41,675 bases of DNA, from positions 1 through 41,675 of the forward strand of contig DYIZ01000042.1 of the NCBI GenBank assembly GCA_020723385.1. The letters are read 5' to 3'. A program made the translations under genes and the position numbers. Source of the stretch: Candidatus Aquidulcis sp. (GTDB lineage Bacteria; Chloroflexota; Anaerolineae; Anaerolineales; UBA4823). The notes beneath the pieces were generated by a model that saw nothing but the letters and a program-made list of their open reading frames with translations, did not search any database and was not told the DNA's origin. Below, one piece after another: positions 1 to 8,676 of the stretch. Position 1 is the stretch's first letter. The number at the start of each line of letters is the position of its first letter.

Positions 1-188
1 GGCTGGCTGCCGATGCCCTGGCCGATAGCCGAACAGAAATAGATATTCGGAGCGTGGGTGCGGCGCGCCAGCAGCAAGGCGGCGGCGGTCATCGGGGTGG
101 CTAATCCCTGGATGACCACATCGCCGTCAATGATTTGGCGGGCCATGCAGACGACCATGATTTCGTCGGGGGTGGGAGGAACGGTCAT
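1..188 (-). CDS. CoA-transferase subunit B-like protein, N-terminal part (runs off the window)
   Basis: Only the first 62 codons are in the window; the gene continues past base 1. The translation begins MTVPPTPDEIMVVCMARQI and continues with an I-DGD-VV-QG segment, an ATPM-TAAALLLARRTHAPN stretch and a FCSAIGQGIG segment. The order 'MVV.A...I.DGD....G...A..A..LA.RTHAPN' is typical of beta-type subunits of family I CoA-transferases (glutaconate or 3-oxoacid CoA-transferase subunit B type), which move CoA between carboxylic acids in the cytoplasm. The substrate cannot be read from this piece. Its ATG shares one base with the TGA of the dehydratase upstream (TGATG), so it is very likely translationally coupled to it and in the same operon. 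Assignment to the superfamily is fairly secure; the subunit type is less so. Confidence 0.72.
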   Translation of the reverse strand, partial: MTVPPTPDEIMVVCMARQIIDGDVVIQGLATPMTAAALLLARRTHAPNIYFCSAIGQGIGSQ

Positions 189-1144
189 CAGTGATCAGTA
201 ATCAGTCGTTCACCGGTAATCTCTTCGAAAACTTCCGGCTGGATATTACCGCCCGTGACGATAAGCACTGCCGGGCGGGAAGGGGCTTTCCCGGCGAGTA
301 TCGCCGCCAGCCCGACAGCCCCCGAGCCTTCGATGGTTTCGCCATAAACCTTCCAGGCGTGGCCGATGGCCTGGGCGATCTCTGCCTCGGTCACCAGGAT
401 GATCTCATCAACCAGTTGGCGAACGATGGGAATAGTCACCGCGCCGTCTTCGACCGCGCCCGCCAGGCCGTCGGCCAAGGTTGGCAGGTCGGGAACGCTG
501 TCCTGGCTGCCCCGGTAGTACAGGGCGTGCATGAAGGCTGAAGCTTCGGCCTGGATGCCGATCAGGCGCGGCTTGGGTGAGAGGCGCGCCAGCGCGACGG
601 CAACCCCAGCAATCAGTCCCCCGCCGCTGACCGGAACCAGCCAGGCCGCCTGGGCGGATGCGGGGCATTCGGCCAGGATTTCCAGGGCTACCGCGCCCTG
701 CCCGGCGATGATCTGTCCATCGTTGTAGGGTGAAACCCAGGTGAGGTTGTTCTGACGGGCGAAGGCCAGCCCGGCCTGTTCGGCGTCGGCGTAGCCGCCG
801 GGAACCAGGCGCACCTCCGCCCCCAGGGCGCGCATGGCGGTGATTTTAGCGGGTGTGGCGTGTTCGTAGCTAAAGACGATAACTGGCGCGCCAACCAGCC
901 GTCCAGCCAGCGCCACCCCCTGGCCATGGTTACCCGCCGAGGCAGCCACCAACCCGCGCTGGCGTTCCCAATCTTGCAGTGAAAGAACTTTATTGAATGC
1001 GCCGCGCGCTTTGAACGAGCCAGTGACCTGCCGGTTTTCCCATTTGAAGTACAGGCCGTTTTGGGCATCGTGGGTGAGCGGTGTCTTGCAGACGTGCGGG
1101 GCGATACGCTCCGCTGCCTGTTCGAGCCATTCGTAGGGAATCAT
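188..1144 (-). CDS. Threonine/serine dehydratase-like PLP enzyme (fold type II)
   Basis: A 318-residue PLP enzyme of the threonine ammonia-lyase/serine racemase group, which would deaminate L-threonine to 2-oxobutanoate or L-serine to pyruvate in the cytoplasm. The Schiff-base lysine lies in the TGSFKARGA motif (Lys44), the substrate loop SAGNHGQGVA follows at about residues 69-78, the glycine-rich phosphate cup is VSGGG near residue 170, and a GSGAVGLAA motif is near the C-terminus. The chain stops after the catalytic domain, so it lacks the ACT regulatory domain of biosynthetic IlvA and resembles catabolic TdcB-type enzymes. The ATG overlaps the stop of the phosphodiesterase gene by four bases (ATGA). 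Its last codons and stop lie in a tract of three heptanucleotide repeats (189-209). Serine racemase activity cannot be excluded. Confidence 0.88.
   Translation of the reverse strand: MIPYEWLEQAAERIAPHVCKTPLTHDAQNGLYFKWENRQVTGSFKARGAFNKVLSLQDWERQRGLVAASAGNHGQGVALAGRLVGAPVIVFSYEHATPAKITAMRALGAEVRLVPGGYADAEQAGLAFARQNNLTWVSPYNDGQIIAGQGAVALEILAECPASAQAAWLVPVSGGGLIAGVAVALARLSPKPRLIGIQAEASAFMHALYYRGSQDSVPDLPTLADGLAGAVEDGAVTIPIVRQLVDEIILVTEAEIAQAIGHAWKVYGETIEGSGAVGLAAILAGKAPSRPAVLIVTGGNIQPEVFEEITGERLITDH
189..209. repeat. Heptanucleotide tract (CAGTNNT)3 at a gene end
   Basis: Three consecutive 7-base units, CAGTGAT, CAGTAAT and CAGTCGT, cover the last codons and stop of the dehydratase gene and abut the start of the CoA-transferase gene. 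The unit resembles the short tandemly repeated heptamers described in cyanobacterial genomes. It is one of several degenerate heptamer tracts in this window. Confidence 0.6.
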
Positions 1145-1893
1145 ACAGCCTCGGCCAATGTTTGCCGGGCCAGGAGGGGATCGTCAGTGAAGATGCCGTC
1201 AACACCGGCGTCAAACAGGCGGCGCATGTCGGCGGGCTGGTTGACGGTGTAAACGAAAACCCGCCGCCCGCTGTGATGCACTCGCTCGATCAGCCGGGGG
1301 GTGACATCGCCCAACTCGGGATTGAGCGTCTGGTGGGGGATGATGCTTCCCAGCCAGGAACGGGCCAGTGCGCCTTTCGACCCGGGGAACGCCAGCAATC
1401 CGATGGGGACTTGGGGCAAGCGGCGGTGGGCGCGAATCAGCGCCAGCGGGTTGAACGATGAAAACAATACACGGCTTTCGAGACGATGACGCTTTACCAG
1501 CTCGCAGACTTTTCCCGGGAGATCGTCGGTGAGGGAGGCATAATTGGTCAGCTCGACGTTGATGATCGTGCGCTGGCCAACGGCTGCGAAGACCTCATCC
1601 AGCGTGGGCAGCCGCTCGCCTTTGAAGGCTATGTCGAAAAAGGAACCCGCATCGAGTTCTTTGAGCGCCTCCAGGGTCAACGATCCCACGCGGCCTTCGC
1701 CATCCGTGGTGCGCTCGACAGTCTGATCGTGGATGACGATCACATGACCATCGGCGGTCAGTTTGGCATCCAGCTCGATGGCATCAGCATTGTGCTTAAG
1801 GGCAAGCTCGAAAGCGGCCAAGGTGTTCTCAGGGGCGTGGGCGCTGGCGCCGCGGTGAGCGATGAGGGTGGGGCGGGGGAGGGTGGGGAACAT
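1141..1893 (-). CDS. Glycerophosphodiester phosphodiesterase family protein
   Basis: A 250-residue GDPD-family TIM barrel, which hydrolyses glycerophosphodiesters to sn-glycerol 3-phosphate plus an alcohol. The catalytic and metal-binding signature is complete: HRGAS with His13-Arg14, PENT at 21-24, Glu40 and Asp42 in the IELDAKLTADG strand, and His55-Asp56 in IHDQTVERTT. The length matches the short cytosolic bacterial members, and there is no signal peptide. It is the first gene of a run whose members overlap (stop at 1141 inside the start of the dehydratase). No Shine-Dalgarno is visible; the 37-bp gap to the upstream AAA+ gene consists almost wholly of heptamer-like repeats, so it is probably co-transcribed with that gene. 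Substrate preference is unknown. Confidence 0.92.
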   Translation of the reverse strand: MFPTLPRPTLIAHRGASAHAPENTLAAFELALKHNADAIELDAKLTADGHVIVIHDQTVERTTDGEGRVGSLTLEALKELDAGSFFDIAFKGERLPTLDEVFAAVGQRTIINVELTNYASLTDDLPGKVCELVKRHRLESRVLFSSFNPLALIRAHRRLPQVPIGLLAFPGSKGALARSWLGSIIPHQTLNPELGDVTPRLIERVHHSGRRVFVYTVNQPADMRRLFDAGVDGIFTDDPLLARQTLAEAV

Positions 1894-1930
1894 GGCAAAT
1901 CAGCAGATGAGCAAGTCGGCAAATGGGCAA
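1894..1930. repeat. Heptamer-like tract filling the gap between two genes
   Basis: The whole 37-bp spacer between the AAA+ ATPase stop and the phosphodiesterase ATG is made of degenerate 7-8 base units around GCAAATC/GCAAGTC/GCAAATG on the plus strand. A related GCAAATG-type tract sits inside the cyclase gene near 9000. No ribosome binding site is recognisable within it. Confidence 0.55.
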
Positions 1931-3310
1931 TTATAACTCGACGAAGTAGGCGTCACAGGAGGCGTCAATCAACTCGCGGGTCATCACCGGCTCGACGGAT
2001 AGGTAGTGGGAGATGTCGAGAATCTGGTCGCACAGGTCTCGAGGGTGCGAGGCGCGCAGTTTGCGGTTGCGCTTGATGTACCATTCCTGGAGCAGATAGG
2101 CCAATCCCTGGTCGGTATATTTAACGCCTTTGGCAGAGGCTACACGCTTGAAGATTTCGCGGTATTCTTCGAAGGATGGGTCGCCAATCTCAATTTTGTG
2201 GCGCAAACGGCGCAGGAAGGCTTCGTCAACAAGGTCACGCGGCGGCAGGTTGGTTGAAAAAACCACCAATACATCGAAGGGTACTTCGATCTTGCGGCCT
2301 GTATGCAGGGTGAGGAAATCAATGCGATTTTCGAGCGGGACGATCCAGCGATTGAGCAGGTCGCGGGGACGCACTTGCTGCCGTCCGAAGTCGTCAATCA
2401 ACAGGATACCGCCGTTGGCCTTGACCTGGAAGGGGGCTTCATAGAATTTGTTGACATCATCGAAAACCAGGTCGAGGCCGGCCAGGGTCAGCTCACCGCC
2501 GGTGACGACGAAGGGGCGGCGAATGCGCACCCAGCGTGGGTCGCGCCGGACGCCGGGACGCAGGTTGCCGGTGCCGCCGGGGGTATGTTGGTCGTCGCCG
2601 GCAAGCTGGTGGTTGACGGTGTCGTACATCTTGATGACCTGCCCGCCGACTTCGACCGCGTAGGGGATGTAAATGCTCTCACGCAGCATCATGTTGCCTA
2701 GAGAGCGCGCCACGCTGGTCTTCCCATTACCCGGAGGGCCATATAGAAAAATGGATGTGCCCGAATTGACAGCCGGGCCGATACGCTGGAAACTTTTTTC
2801 GGAGAGGACAAGGTGGGAGAGCGCCTGGCGCATGACGCGATTGGTGATGGTCGTGCGGCCTGGGCTTTGGCGGAGCACACCCTCGTTGTAAACCTGGATG
2901 GGGACGGGGGCTGGCCCGGCATACTGGCTGCGTTCGAGGGCTTCCCGCGCTCGGGCAATGCCAGCGCCTGTAATGGCGTATTGGTAAGCGCCCTCTCCCA
3001 GGCCCATTTGGGAGGATTTGACCTCGACATATTTCTCACGCTTGAGCGCATCGAGGATCTGATCCACGACGCCGCTGAAAGGGAGAGCGATCTCCTCGGC
3101 AATTTTGAAGCCGGTGAGGTAGCCCTGGAAATAGAGGATTTTCAAAGCCAGGTCTTGCAGCCAGAGCTGGGATAAGCCGGTATCCTCGATGCGGGAAATG
3201 TTAGGCGGGACAAAGACGCCGCCGGAAGTGGTTGCGGCTCCGCCGGGCGCCTGCCTCGGCTGTGGAGCGGCCGTAGCCGGGCCGGGTTTGGGCTGCTGTG
3301 GGATATTCAT
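1931..3310 (-). CDS. AAA+ ATPase with proline-rich N-terminus and winged-helix-like domain
   Basis: A 459-residue AAA+ protein of unknown client. Residues 1-35 are Pro/Ala/Gln/Gly rich and probably disordered. Residues 45-130 look like a helical or winged-helix domain ending in the segment YAITGAGIARAREALERSQY. The ATPase core follows: Walker A GPPGNGKT at 191-198, Walker B ILLIDDF at 302-308, a sensor-1 asparagine in FSTNLPP (354) and an FLRRLR arginine pair at 365-370. Proteins of this layout occur widely in Chloroflexota and Deltaproteobacteria, usually annotated only as AAA family ATPase. The start is supported by GGAGGTGA six bases upstream of ATG. An extended -10 lies about 70 bp upstream. 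Cytoplasmic; the role (remodelling of a complex, possibly envelope-related) is inference only. Confidence 0.85.
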   Translation of the reverse strand: MNIPQQPKPGPATAAPQPRQAPGGAATTSGGVFVPPNISRIEDTGLSQLWLQDLALKILYFQGYLTGFKIAEEIALPFSGVVDQILDALKREKYVEVKSSQMGLGEGAYQYAITGAGIARAREALERSQYAGPAPVPIQVYNEGVLRQSPGRTTITNRVMRQALSHLVLSEKSFQRIGPAVNSGTSIFLYGPPGNGKTSVARSLGNMMLRESIYIPYAVEVGGQVIKMYDTVNHQLAGDDQHTPGGTGNLRPGVRRDPRWVRIRRPFVVTGGELTLAGLDLVFDDVNKFYEAPFQVKANGGILLIDDFGRQQVRPRDLLNRWIVPLENRIDFLTLHTGRKIEVPFDVLVVFSTNLPPRDLVDEAFLRRLRHKIEIGDPSFEEYREIFKRVASAKGVKYTDQGLAYLLQEWYIKRNRKLRASHPRDLCDQILDISHYLSVEPVMTRELIDASCDAYFVEL

Positions 3311-3379
3311 AATTGCTCACCTCCACGGGATGAACGGGCAAAAATCAGTTGGCGACACGATTCATTGGGTTCTGAGTTG

Positions 3380-3388
3380 ATTATAGCA
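3380..3388 (-). promoter_or_regulatory. Extended -10 promoter element for the AAA+ gene
   Basis: Read on the minus strand, this is TGCTATAAT, a perfect extended -10 (TGnTATAAT). No good -35 hexamer lies 17 bp upstream, which is normal for extended -10 promoters. It sits about 70 bp upstream of the strong ribosome site and ATG of the AAA+ ATPase gene. Confidence 0.55.
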
Positions 3389-3494
3389 TAGGCATCCGGT
3401 GAAAGCGGGAAAAGAACCCAATAGGGAATGCCTGTTAGGATGTTAGCAATGATAATTGGTGCCGAGCATTCAAATATTCACTTGATTTTGCCTC

Positions 3495-3524
3495 TTGCGA
3501 ACATCAGTCAAAATGTGCGATAAT
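3495..3524 (+). promoter_or_regulatory. Putative sigma70-type promoter of the 1659-residue protein gene
   Basis: TTGCGA (3495-3500) and GATAAT (3519-3524) are separated by 18 bp. They lie about 45 bp upstream of the start codon, which has a strong ribosome binding site TAAGGAGGA at 3557-3564. The rest of the 258-bp divergent intergenic region shows nothing else recognisable. Confidence 0.45.
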
Positions 3525-3568
3525 GATATATCGTAATCGGGCTTGACGGACAACCTAAGGAGGATTTC

Positions 3569-6500
3569 ATGGAATACATTCATCAATCTTCAGCAGATCG
3601 AGGCGGCTGGCGACCGGCCATACGTTCGCTCATCATCGTTGCCTGTTTTCTAATACCCCTTGGATTGTTGGTTGCCACATTGAAAGCGGTGAATGCGGCC
3701 GTTGTTGTTCAGCGGGCGCCTACAGCCTGGATTGATGGTACAGTTTTTGGCCCCGGTTTTGAGCTGATCCCTGAGTCTACGCACGTGCGTTTGTATAAGC
3801 TATACCCGAATGGTGCGTGCTGTGAATACAATGATGCATTGGTAATGGCATTTGCGGGCACGGGCAGTTTCTCGATCCCGACAGAGCCATTAGCGCCTTA
3901 TTTGCCGGGTACGTTTTATATTCAGTCCGAGGCAGAGAATATGTCGCCGTGGGAACGATCAGTGCCGCAGCCGATATATATCACCAGCACGAATATTGCC
4001 TATGTCTCACCCGCAATTCGGCTGACTTATCCGAGCTTCGATGGGATGGTCTATACTCCCGATTTCCAGCCAGTCATGCAGTATGGCGATGTTAAGGTGT
4101 TTTGGCCTGGACTTATCGGGATGTTCCCAGCCGCGCATGGACGTTACGATGCAGGCGTTTCCTATAAAGTTGGTGGCGTGCCTGCTGGAACATTCATTCT
4201 GCAGGCCATGCCGCCGGCGGATTCAATATATGACGCTTCGGAGCCGGTCACTGTAACGGTGATTGATGGCTCACAGTATAGCCCGGGCGGTACTCAAATA
4301 ATGCCTCCAGTTTTGTTGACAGACCCTGACGTTATGGGTCTGGTGTTATATCCTGGCCCGCTATGGACGCCAGCGACCTGGATTTCTGAAAGCGGGATGA
4401 TTATTGGGTCAGCCCGAGTCAACTTGCACCAGATGGACCCAGTAAACGTCAGGAACCGTATAACTGCATCGAGCGGCCAGTATGGTTTTGGCTTCAATCA
4501 CGCAGGTCAACAATATCAACTCTGGGCCGAGCCGTCAGGTGTCATGGCTATCACGTATACGAATTCGATACCTGTCTCTTTCACTTACACCGGGATTACG
4601 ATAACTCAAAATTTGACTCTCACTTACCCCAGTGTCCAAGGGAAAGTATTCGATCCTGAAGGCATATTAGTCAGCCAATGCGTTTCTGTCCGGTTGATTG
4701 ACCTGGCCTTTCATCATGTGGCTGTGGAGGATGAATACTGCGGCGGGACAGATGAGCTTTTCCGGTTGGGTGGTGTGCCCGATGGCTTCTATTACTTGGA
4801 TGCCACCACACCGGCCGGCGCGCCCTATTTGACGCCCTCCATCGTGTATATCACCGTGACCCATGGCAGCCAATACGACCCGCTGGGAATCCAGTACCAG
4901 AATCTTCAATTCCGCACTGCGCCGTTAACGGTCTATGTGACCAATGGCAGTCGAGCCGAAGTCAGAGTATGGAACGATTTCGGATTTGTGGCTCGGCAAG
5001 AGATAACGCCTCCGGGTCCCGCGCTGTTCGATGGATTGTCAGCCAATACAACTTATTGGGTGCAGGCTTGGCCTCTAGGAGCCGATATTCCCGAATGGGC
5101 GAATTCGCTACAAGTCCCCATCGAGATTACGGGCATTGGGCAGATCGTCAACCTGGCTTTTCAGCCGCCAAATGTGACCGGCGAAATCTTTGACCCACAA
5201 TATGGCCCTCTCCCAGCCGCTAATCACTATGGCGTTCCGACTTATCCTGCGACAGTTTTGGTGATGCCTGTGGGTGCAGGCGATCCTATGATTGGGCCGA
5301 CGAATGATGCAGGTCTTTTTAGCCTGAACTTACCAGCCGGTTCTTATAGGCTCGAAGCCTATCCAAACGCCTCCAATGGGATCACCTTGACTCGATCCGG
5401 GAGCATCACGTTCACTGTGACCGCGCCAGCGACGATACTCCCACTCGATCCGCTCCGCCTGACTTACCCATCTATCCGCGGACGGGTGTTGGACCCATTC
5501 GGGCAGCCAATTTTGACGATGGTAGATTTATGGAGTGCAAATCTGGATTATTTCGATAATGGCAGTTCTTCATTAGGGCCGGGCGGGCAGTACTTCCAGT
5601 TCGGCGCGATGCCTGACGGTTTGAATTATGTTCAGGCGCAGCCGCCAGAATCCAATCCATTTCATTACGGTTCGTCTGAAATCTACACTTTCACGGTTTT
5701 GCCGGACAGCCAATATGTTTTCACGGCTACCCAGACTCATAGCCTGACACTTACAACCGCCAATTTCATCGGCAGGCTGGAATATCCGCCCACCTTTTCT
5801 GACCACTTTGGGAATCCTGTGCCAGAGGTGGATGTTTTGCTGAGAGATGCTTCTTCGTCCTTTTTAGATTGGGCGGTAACAGATTTCGACGGTAATTTCT
5901 ACTTTAGCGGTTTGCAGCCCGGCAGTTATCAAATCGTTTTCTACCTGCCGCCTGAACTCTCGCTCGATTGGGAAGCCCCCTTTGGCTATGACAATGAGTT
6001 TACCCTGGTCACAACCACGCAACAGATCAACCGGGTTTTCACATTGGACTATGCCAGCCAGACTAAATGGCTGTCTGGAACAGTTACATTCGAAGGCGGC
6101 GAGCCAGTGATAGACGCGCGTGTTGTGGCCTATCATCAAGCCTCAAGCCAATGGAAAACCATCCTCACAGATATCTCGGGTAATTACTCGATGCCGCTTG
6201 GCCCAGGGCGGTGGTTTGTTTGGATCGAGCCAGCCGTCGCCAGCGCAAACTGGTACTTCAACCAGTCGTGGGGCCAATGGATAGACTATACCCTGCCTCC
6301 CCAAATAAACGAGCCGCAGTTTGCTCATTTCACGGTTGCCCCGGCAATTTTCTATCGTGTCATTGGAACAGTGCTCGATCCAGCCCTGGCGCCGCCGCCG
6401 CTTGGCTCAACGACGATACACTTGTGTACCGATAATGGCACGTGCTTCGCGGGGCCTGGCGATAATACCGGTGGTTTTTCGATAGATGTGTTGCCCGGAA

Positions 6501-8548
6501 GCTACCATGTTTGGGTTCAAGTTGACTCGACCACCGGGCTTTTGCCGCCCCTCGATAACGGTTTTATCATCAACGTGACCAGCGACACCAGCCTCGATCC
6601 GATAATCCTGCGGGCCCAGGCATCCCGCTCGGCCCAGGTGAGCGGGCAGGTAGTCAATATCGCCACCGGTTTCGGTGTGCCCGGAGCAGTCATCGAAGCC
6701 TGGACAGACAGCGGCGATTGGGTCACTGCCACGACCGATACGGCTGGTTATTACAATCTGTATTTAGCGCCAGGGTTCTGGCACGGCAGCCTGTGGCTGT
6801 CGGAAGCCCAGGCGCAAAATTGGTTCGTCCTCCCGCCGCAAGTGAAAGAAGGTTATGTTGGCGAAGGCGAAATCGTCACCGATGTTAACTTTGTGGTTCG
6901 CTACCGTGATGCACAGATTCAGGGCTTTGTCAGCGATGACCTGGGAGGCCTGGTCACAGACACGGTGGCTGTGGCTTATGCCGCTATGTGCGATACGATT
7001 GATTGCTGGATGGTGGACGTGGGAATGGTCATGGGTGGATACTTCGATCTGCATGTACCTGGAAATGTCACTTACACCGTAGGGGTCTGGCTGCCCGGTA
7101 ATGATTATTTACCCGGCGATCCCGTCTCTGTCCCCGTGGCTCTTGGGCAGACAGTTCAGAATCTACAATTGACGGTAATTCCGGCGAGAACCCGCATCCA
7201 CGGAATTTTGGTTGACCCGGAGCAAGGGCCGGTGCAAATAAATGCCGCCGTCTTTGCCAGCGACGGACAGCACTGGGCTGAAGATTACCTGTGGCCGGAA
7301 AAAGACCCCTATGAGTTTGATCTTCGCATTCCCACCCCGGTGACGAATACCCATTGGGCGGTTGGCTTGTGGGTAGACCCGGCAACCGGATACGTCGCTG
7401 CCCCGGATATGCCCTATGATGTTGAGGTCGGGGCAGGGATTACCAATACCGAGCCGATAACTCTCTACGTCAGACGGTTGGATGCCACGATCACCGGGAC
7501 AATCACCCTCGATGGTAATCCTGCCCCCTACACCTGGGTTTACGCCCGGGGGATCGAAGACACAACCGGCGAGGGGCTGACCTTCGAAGGGATTTCCAGC
7601 CCCGACGGGACTTTCACCATTACCGTCGCCTCCGGCAGCTACCGGGTGGGTGCATACCTGCCTGCCAATCTCTCTGCTGACTACTTCGCGCCGTCTCCAG
7701 TGATTTGGACCACTGCCGCCAACAACCCGGTGAGCCTGGCCTTCACGCCCAAAGGAGAGATCGAAATCAGCGGAAGCCTGGCGATCTTGCCCACCGGAGC
7801 CATCACGGACACCGCTGTTATTCACGTTTTCGGCGCTTCAGAACTCGGTTACGTCGAAGTCACCGGCACCCTGGCGGGCGGTTATCACCTGTCAGCAGCC
7901 CCCAACACCCGCTGGACATTGTGGGCCGCATACGAAGACGCGGCCACCGATACCTATTATCTCAGCCAGATTACCTCGGTCGAGGTTGAGACAACCACAG
8001 TGACCGGGATCAACCTGGCCCTGGCTGGAGCATCGGATGCACTGCCCGACGCCCAATGTTGGGTCTTTGACTCGTCGCAGCTCATGCGCCTGAACCTGCC
8101 GGGGAGCGGCGGCCAGCCTGGGCCGGTCGTGACCATTCCGGCGGGCGCGTTCCCGGTGGATGGACAGGTGTCTGTGTGCGCCACGCCGCGTGTCGCTGTC
8201 CCAGGCGGCAACGACCTGATCGGCTTTGCCTACGAGCTGGAAGCGCGTGACAGCCAGGGTAACCTGATCACTGAGGATTTCAACAAGAAAGTGCGCATCA
8301 GCTTTTACGTGGATCCCGGCCAGCTCCCGCCAGGGGTTGACCTGGCCAGCTTACAGGTTGTGTTCTTCTCCACCTCCCGGCAGGAATGGGTGGCATTGGT
8401 AGACCTTTACATTGATCCGGTGACCGGGTTGGTGACCGGTACGACGCAGCATTTTACTAAGTTTGGCGTCAGAACCGGGTTCGCAGGAGAAGAAGAGGGT
8501 TATTACCTCTATCTGCCTGTCGTTGTCAGAGATACAGGGAGCCGATAA
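3569..8548 (+). CDS. Large exported protein with about 14 Cna-B/carboxypeptidase-regulatory-like modules and C-terminal YLPVV tag
   Basis: 1659 residues. The N-terminus has basic residues and a hydrophobic stretch (about 19-44, SLIIVACFLIPLGLLVATL), a signal peptide or anchor. The body repeats roughly every 90-110 residues a pattern G-x-V-x-D-P...(G/P)...V-x-(L/V)...G-x-F...(L/V)PAG-x-Y, seen for example in FDGMVYTPDF, VQGKVFDPEG, VTGEIFDP, IRGRVLDPFGQ, LSGTVTFEGG, VSGQVVNIATG and ITGTITLDGNP; about 14 such starts can be counted. This is the carboxypeptidase-regulatory/Cna-B prealbumin-like fold. A C-terminal module (about 1490-1640) resembles ZU5-like beta domains. The chain ends in YYLYLPVVVRDTGSR, a variant of the C-terminal tag shared with other exported proteins here. 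Start chosen by TAAGGAGGA five bases upstream. A terminator follows, so the gene is monocistronic. No enzymatic motif seen; a surface stalk or adhesive is inferred. Confidence 0.85.
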   Translation: MEYIHQSSADRGGWRPAIRSLIIVACFLIPLGLLVATLKAVNAAVVVQRAPTAWIDGTVFGPGFELIPESTHVRLYKLYPNGACCEYNDALVMAFAGTGSFSIPTEPLAPYLPGTFYIQSEAENMSPWERSVPQPIYITSTNIAYVSPAIRLTYPSFDGMVYTPDFQPVMQYGDVKVFWPGLIGMFPAAHGRYDAGVSYKVGGVPAGTFILQAMPPADSIYDASEPVTVTVIDGSQYSPGGTQIMPPVLLTDPDVMGLVLYPGPLWTPATWISESGMIIGSARVNLHQMDPVNVRNRITASSGQYGFGFNHAGQQYQLWAEPSGVMAITYTNSIPVSFTYTGITITQNLTLTYPSVQGKVFDPEGILVSQCVSVRLIDLAFHHVAVEDEYCGGTDELFRLGGVPDGFYYLDATTPAGAPYLTPSIVYITVTHGSQYDPLGIQYQNLQFRTAPLTVYVTNGSRAEVRVWNDFGFVARQEITPPGPALFDGLSANTTYWVQAWPLGADIPEWANSLQVPIEITGIGQIVNLAFQPPNVTGEIFDPQYGPLPAANHYGVPTYPATVLVMPVGAGDPMIGPTNDAGLFSLNLPAGSYRLEAYPNASNGITLTRSGSITFTVTAPATILPLDPLRLTYPSIRGRVLDPFGQPILTMVDLWSANLDYFDNGSSSLGPGGQYFQFGAMPDGLNYVQAQPPESNPFHYGSSEIYTFTVLPDSQYVFTATQTHSLTLTTANFIGRLEYPPTFSDHFGNPVPEVDVLLRDASSSFLDWAVTDFDGNFYFSGLQPGSYQIVFYLPPELSLDWEAPFGYDNEFTLVTTTQQINRVFTLDYASQTKWLSGTVTFEGGEPVIDARVVAYHQASSQWKTILTDISGNYSMPLGPGRWFVWIEPAVASANWYFNQSWGQWIDYTLPPQINEPQFAHFTVAPAIFYRVIGTVLDPALAPPPLGSTTIHLCTDNGTCFAGPGDNTGGFSIDVLPGSYHVWVQVDSTTGLLPPLDNGFIINVTSDTSLDPIILRAQASRSAQVSGQVVNIATGFGVPGAVIEAWTDSGDWVTATTDTAGYYNLYLAPGFWHGSLWLSEAQAQNWFVLPPQVKEGYVGEGEIVTDVNFVVRYRDAQIQGFVSDDLGGLVTDTVAVAYAAMCDTIDCWMVDVGMVMGGYFDLHVPGNVTYTVGVWLPGNDYLPGDPVSVPVALGQTVQNLQLTVIPARTRIHGILVDPEQGPVQINAAVFASDGQHWAEDYLWPEKDPYEFDLRIPTPVTNTHWAVGLWVDPATGYVAAPDMPYDVEVGAGITNTEPITLYVRRLDATITGTITLDGNPAPYTWVYARGIEDTTGEGLTFEGISSPDGTFTITVASGSYRVGAYLPANLSADYFAPSPVIWTTAANNPVSLAFTPKGEIEISGSLAILPTGAITDTAVIHVFGASELGYVEVTGTLAGGYHLSAAPNTRWTLWAAYEDAATDTYYLSQITSVEVETTTVTGINLALAGASDALPDAQCWVFDSSQLMRLNLPGSGGQPGPVVTIPAGAFPVDGQVSVCATPRVAVPGGNDLIGFAYELEARDSQGNLITEDFNKKVRISFYVDPGQLPPGVDLASLQVVFFSTSRQEWVALVDLYIDPVTGLVTGTTQHFTKFGVRTGFAGEEEGYYLYLPVVVRDTGSR

Positions 8549-8563
8549 CCTGTTCATTTTCCC

Positions 8564-8606
8564 TACTACCCCGTTTGTGATTTTGCACAAGCGGGGTAGT
8601 TTTTTG
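8564..8606 (+). terminator. Rho-independent terminator after the 1659-residue protein gene
   Basis: A 14-bp stem (CTACCCCGTTTGTG pairing with CACAAGCGGGGTAG, one G-T pair) with a short A/T loop is followed immediately by a run of six T. It lies 16 bp after the stop codon, a textbook intrinsic terminator. Confidence 0.9.
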
Positions 8607-8664
8607 TTGGTTAAAAGTTGCCTGAGTCGTAAATCCCTTGTCGGCTGATTTCAGTCAATTAAGG

Positions 8665-8670
8665 TACAAT
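8665..8670 (+). promoter_or_regulatory. -10 element close to the start codon (possible leaderless transcript)
   Basis: TACAAT sits 6 bp upstream of ATG 8677. If used, transcription would begin at or next to the start codon, giving a leaderless mRNA. A -35-like TTGTCG at 8638 is 21 bp away, too far for a good promoter. The only SD-like bases, AAGG at 8661, are 12 nt from the ATG. Confidence 0.35.
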
Positions 8671-8676
8671 GACAGC

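Noticed and set aside
188-541. Plus-strand and alternative-frame ORFs over the minus-strand genes (also over 2006-3175, 14756-16162, 28929-30083)
   Set aside because: They lie opposite genes with clear domains and show no family pattern. In high-GC DNA long antisense frames are expected.
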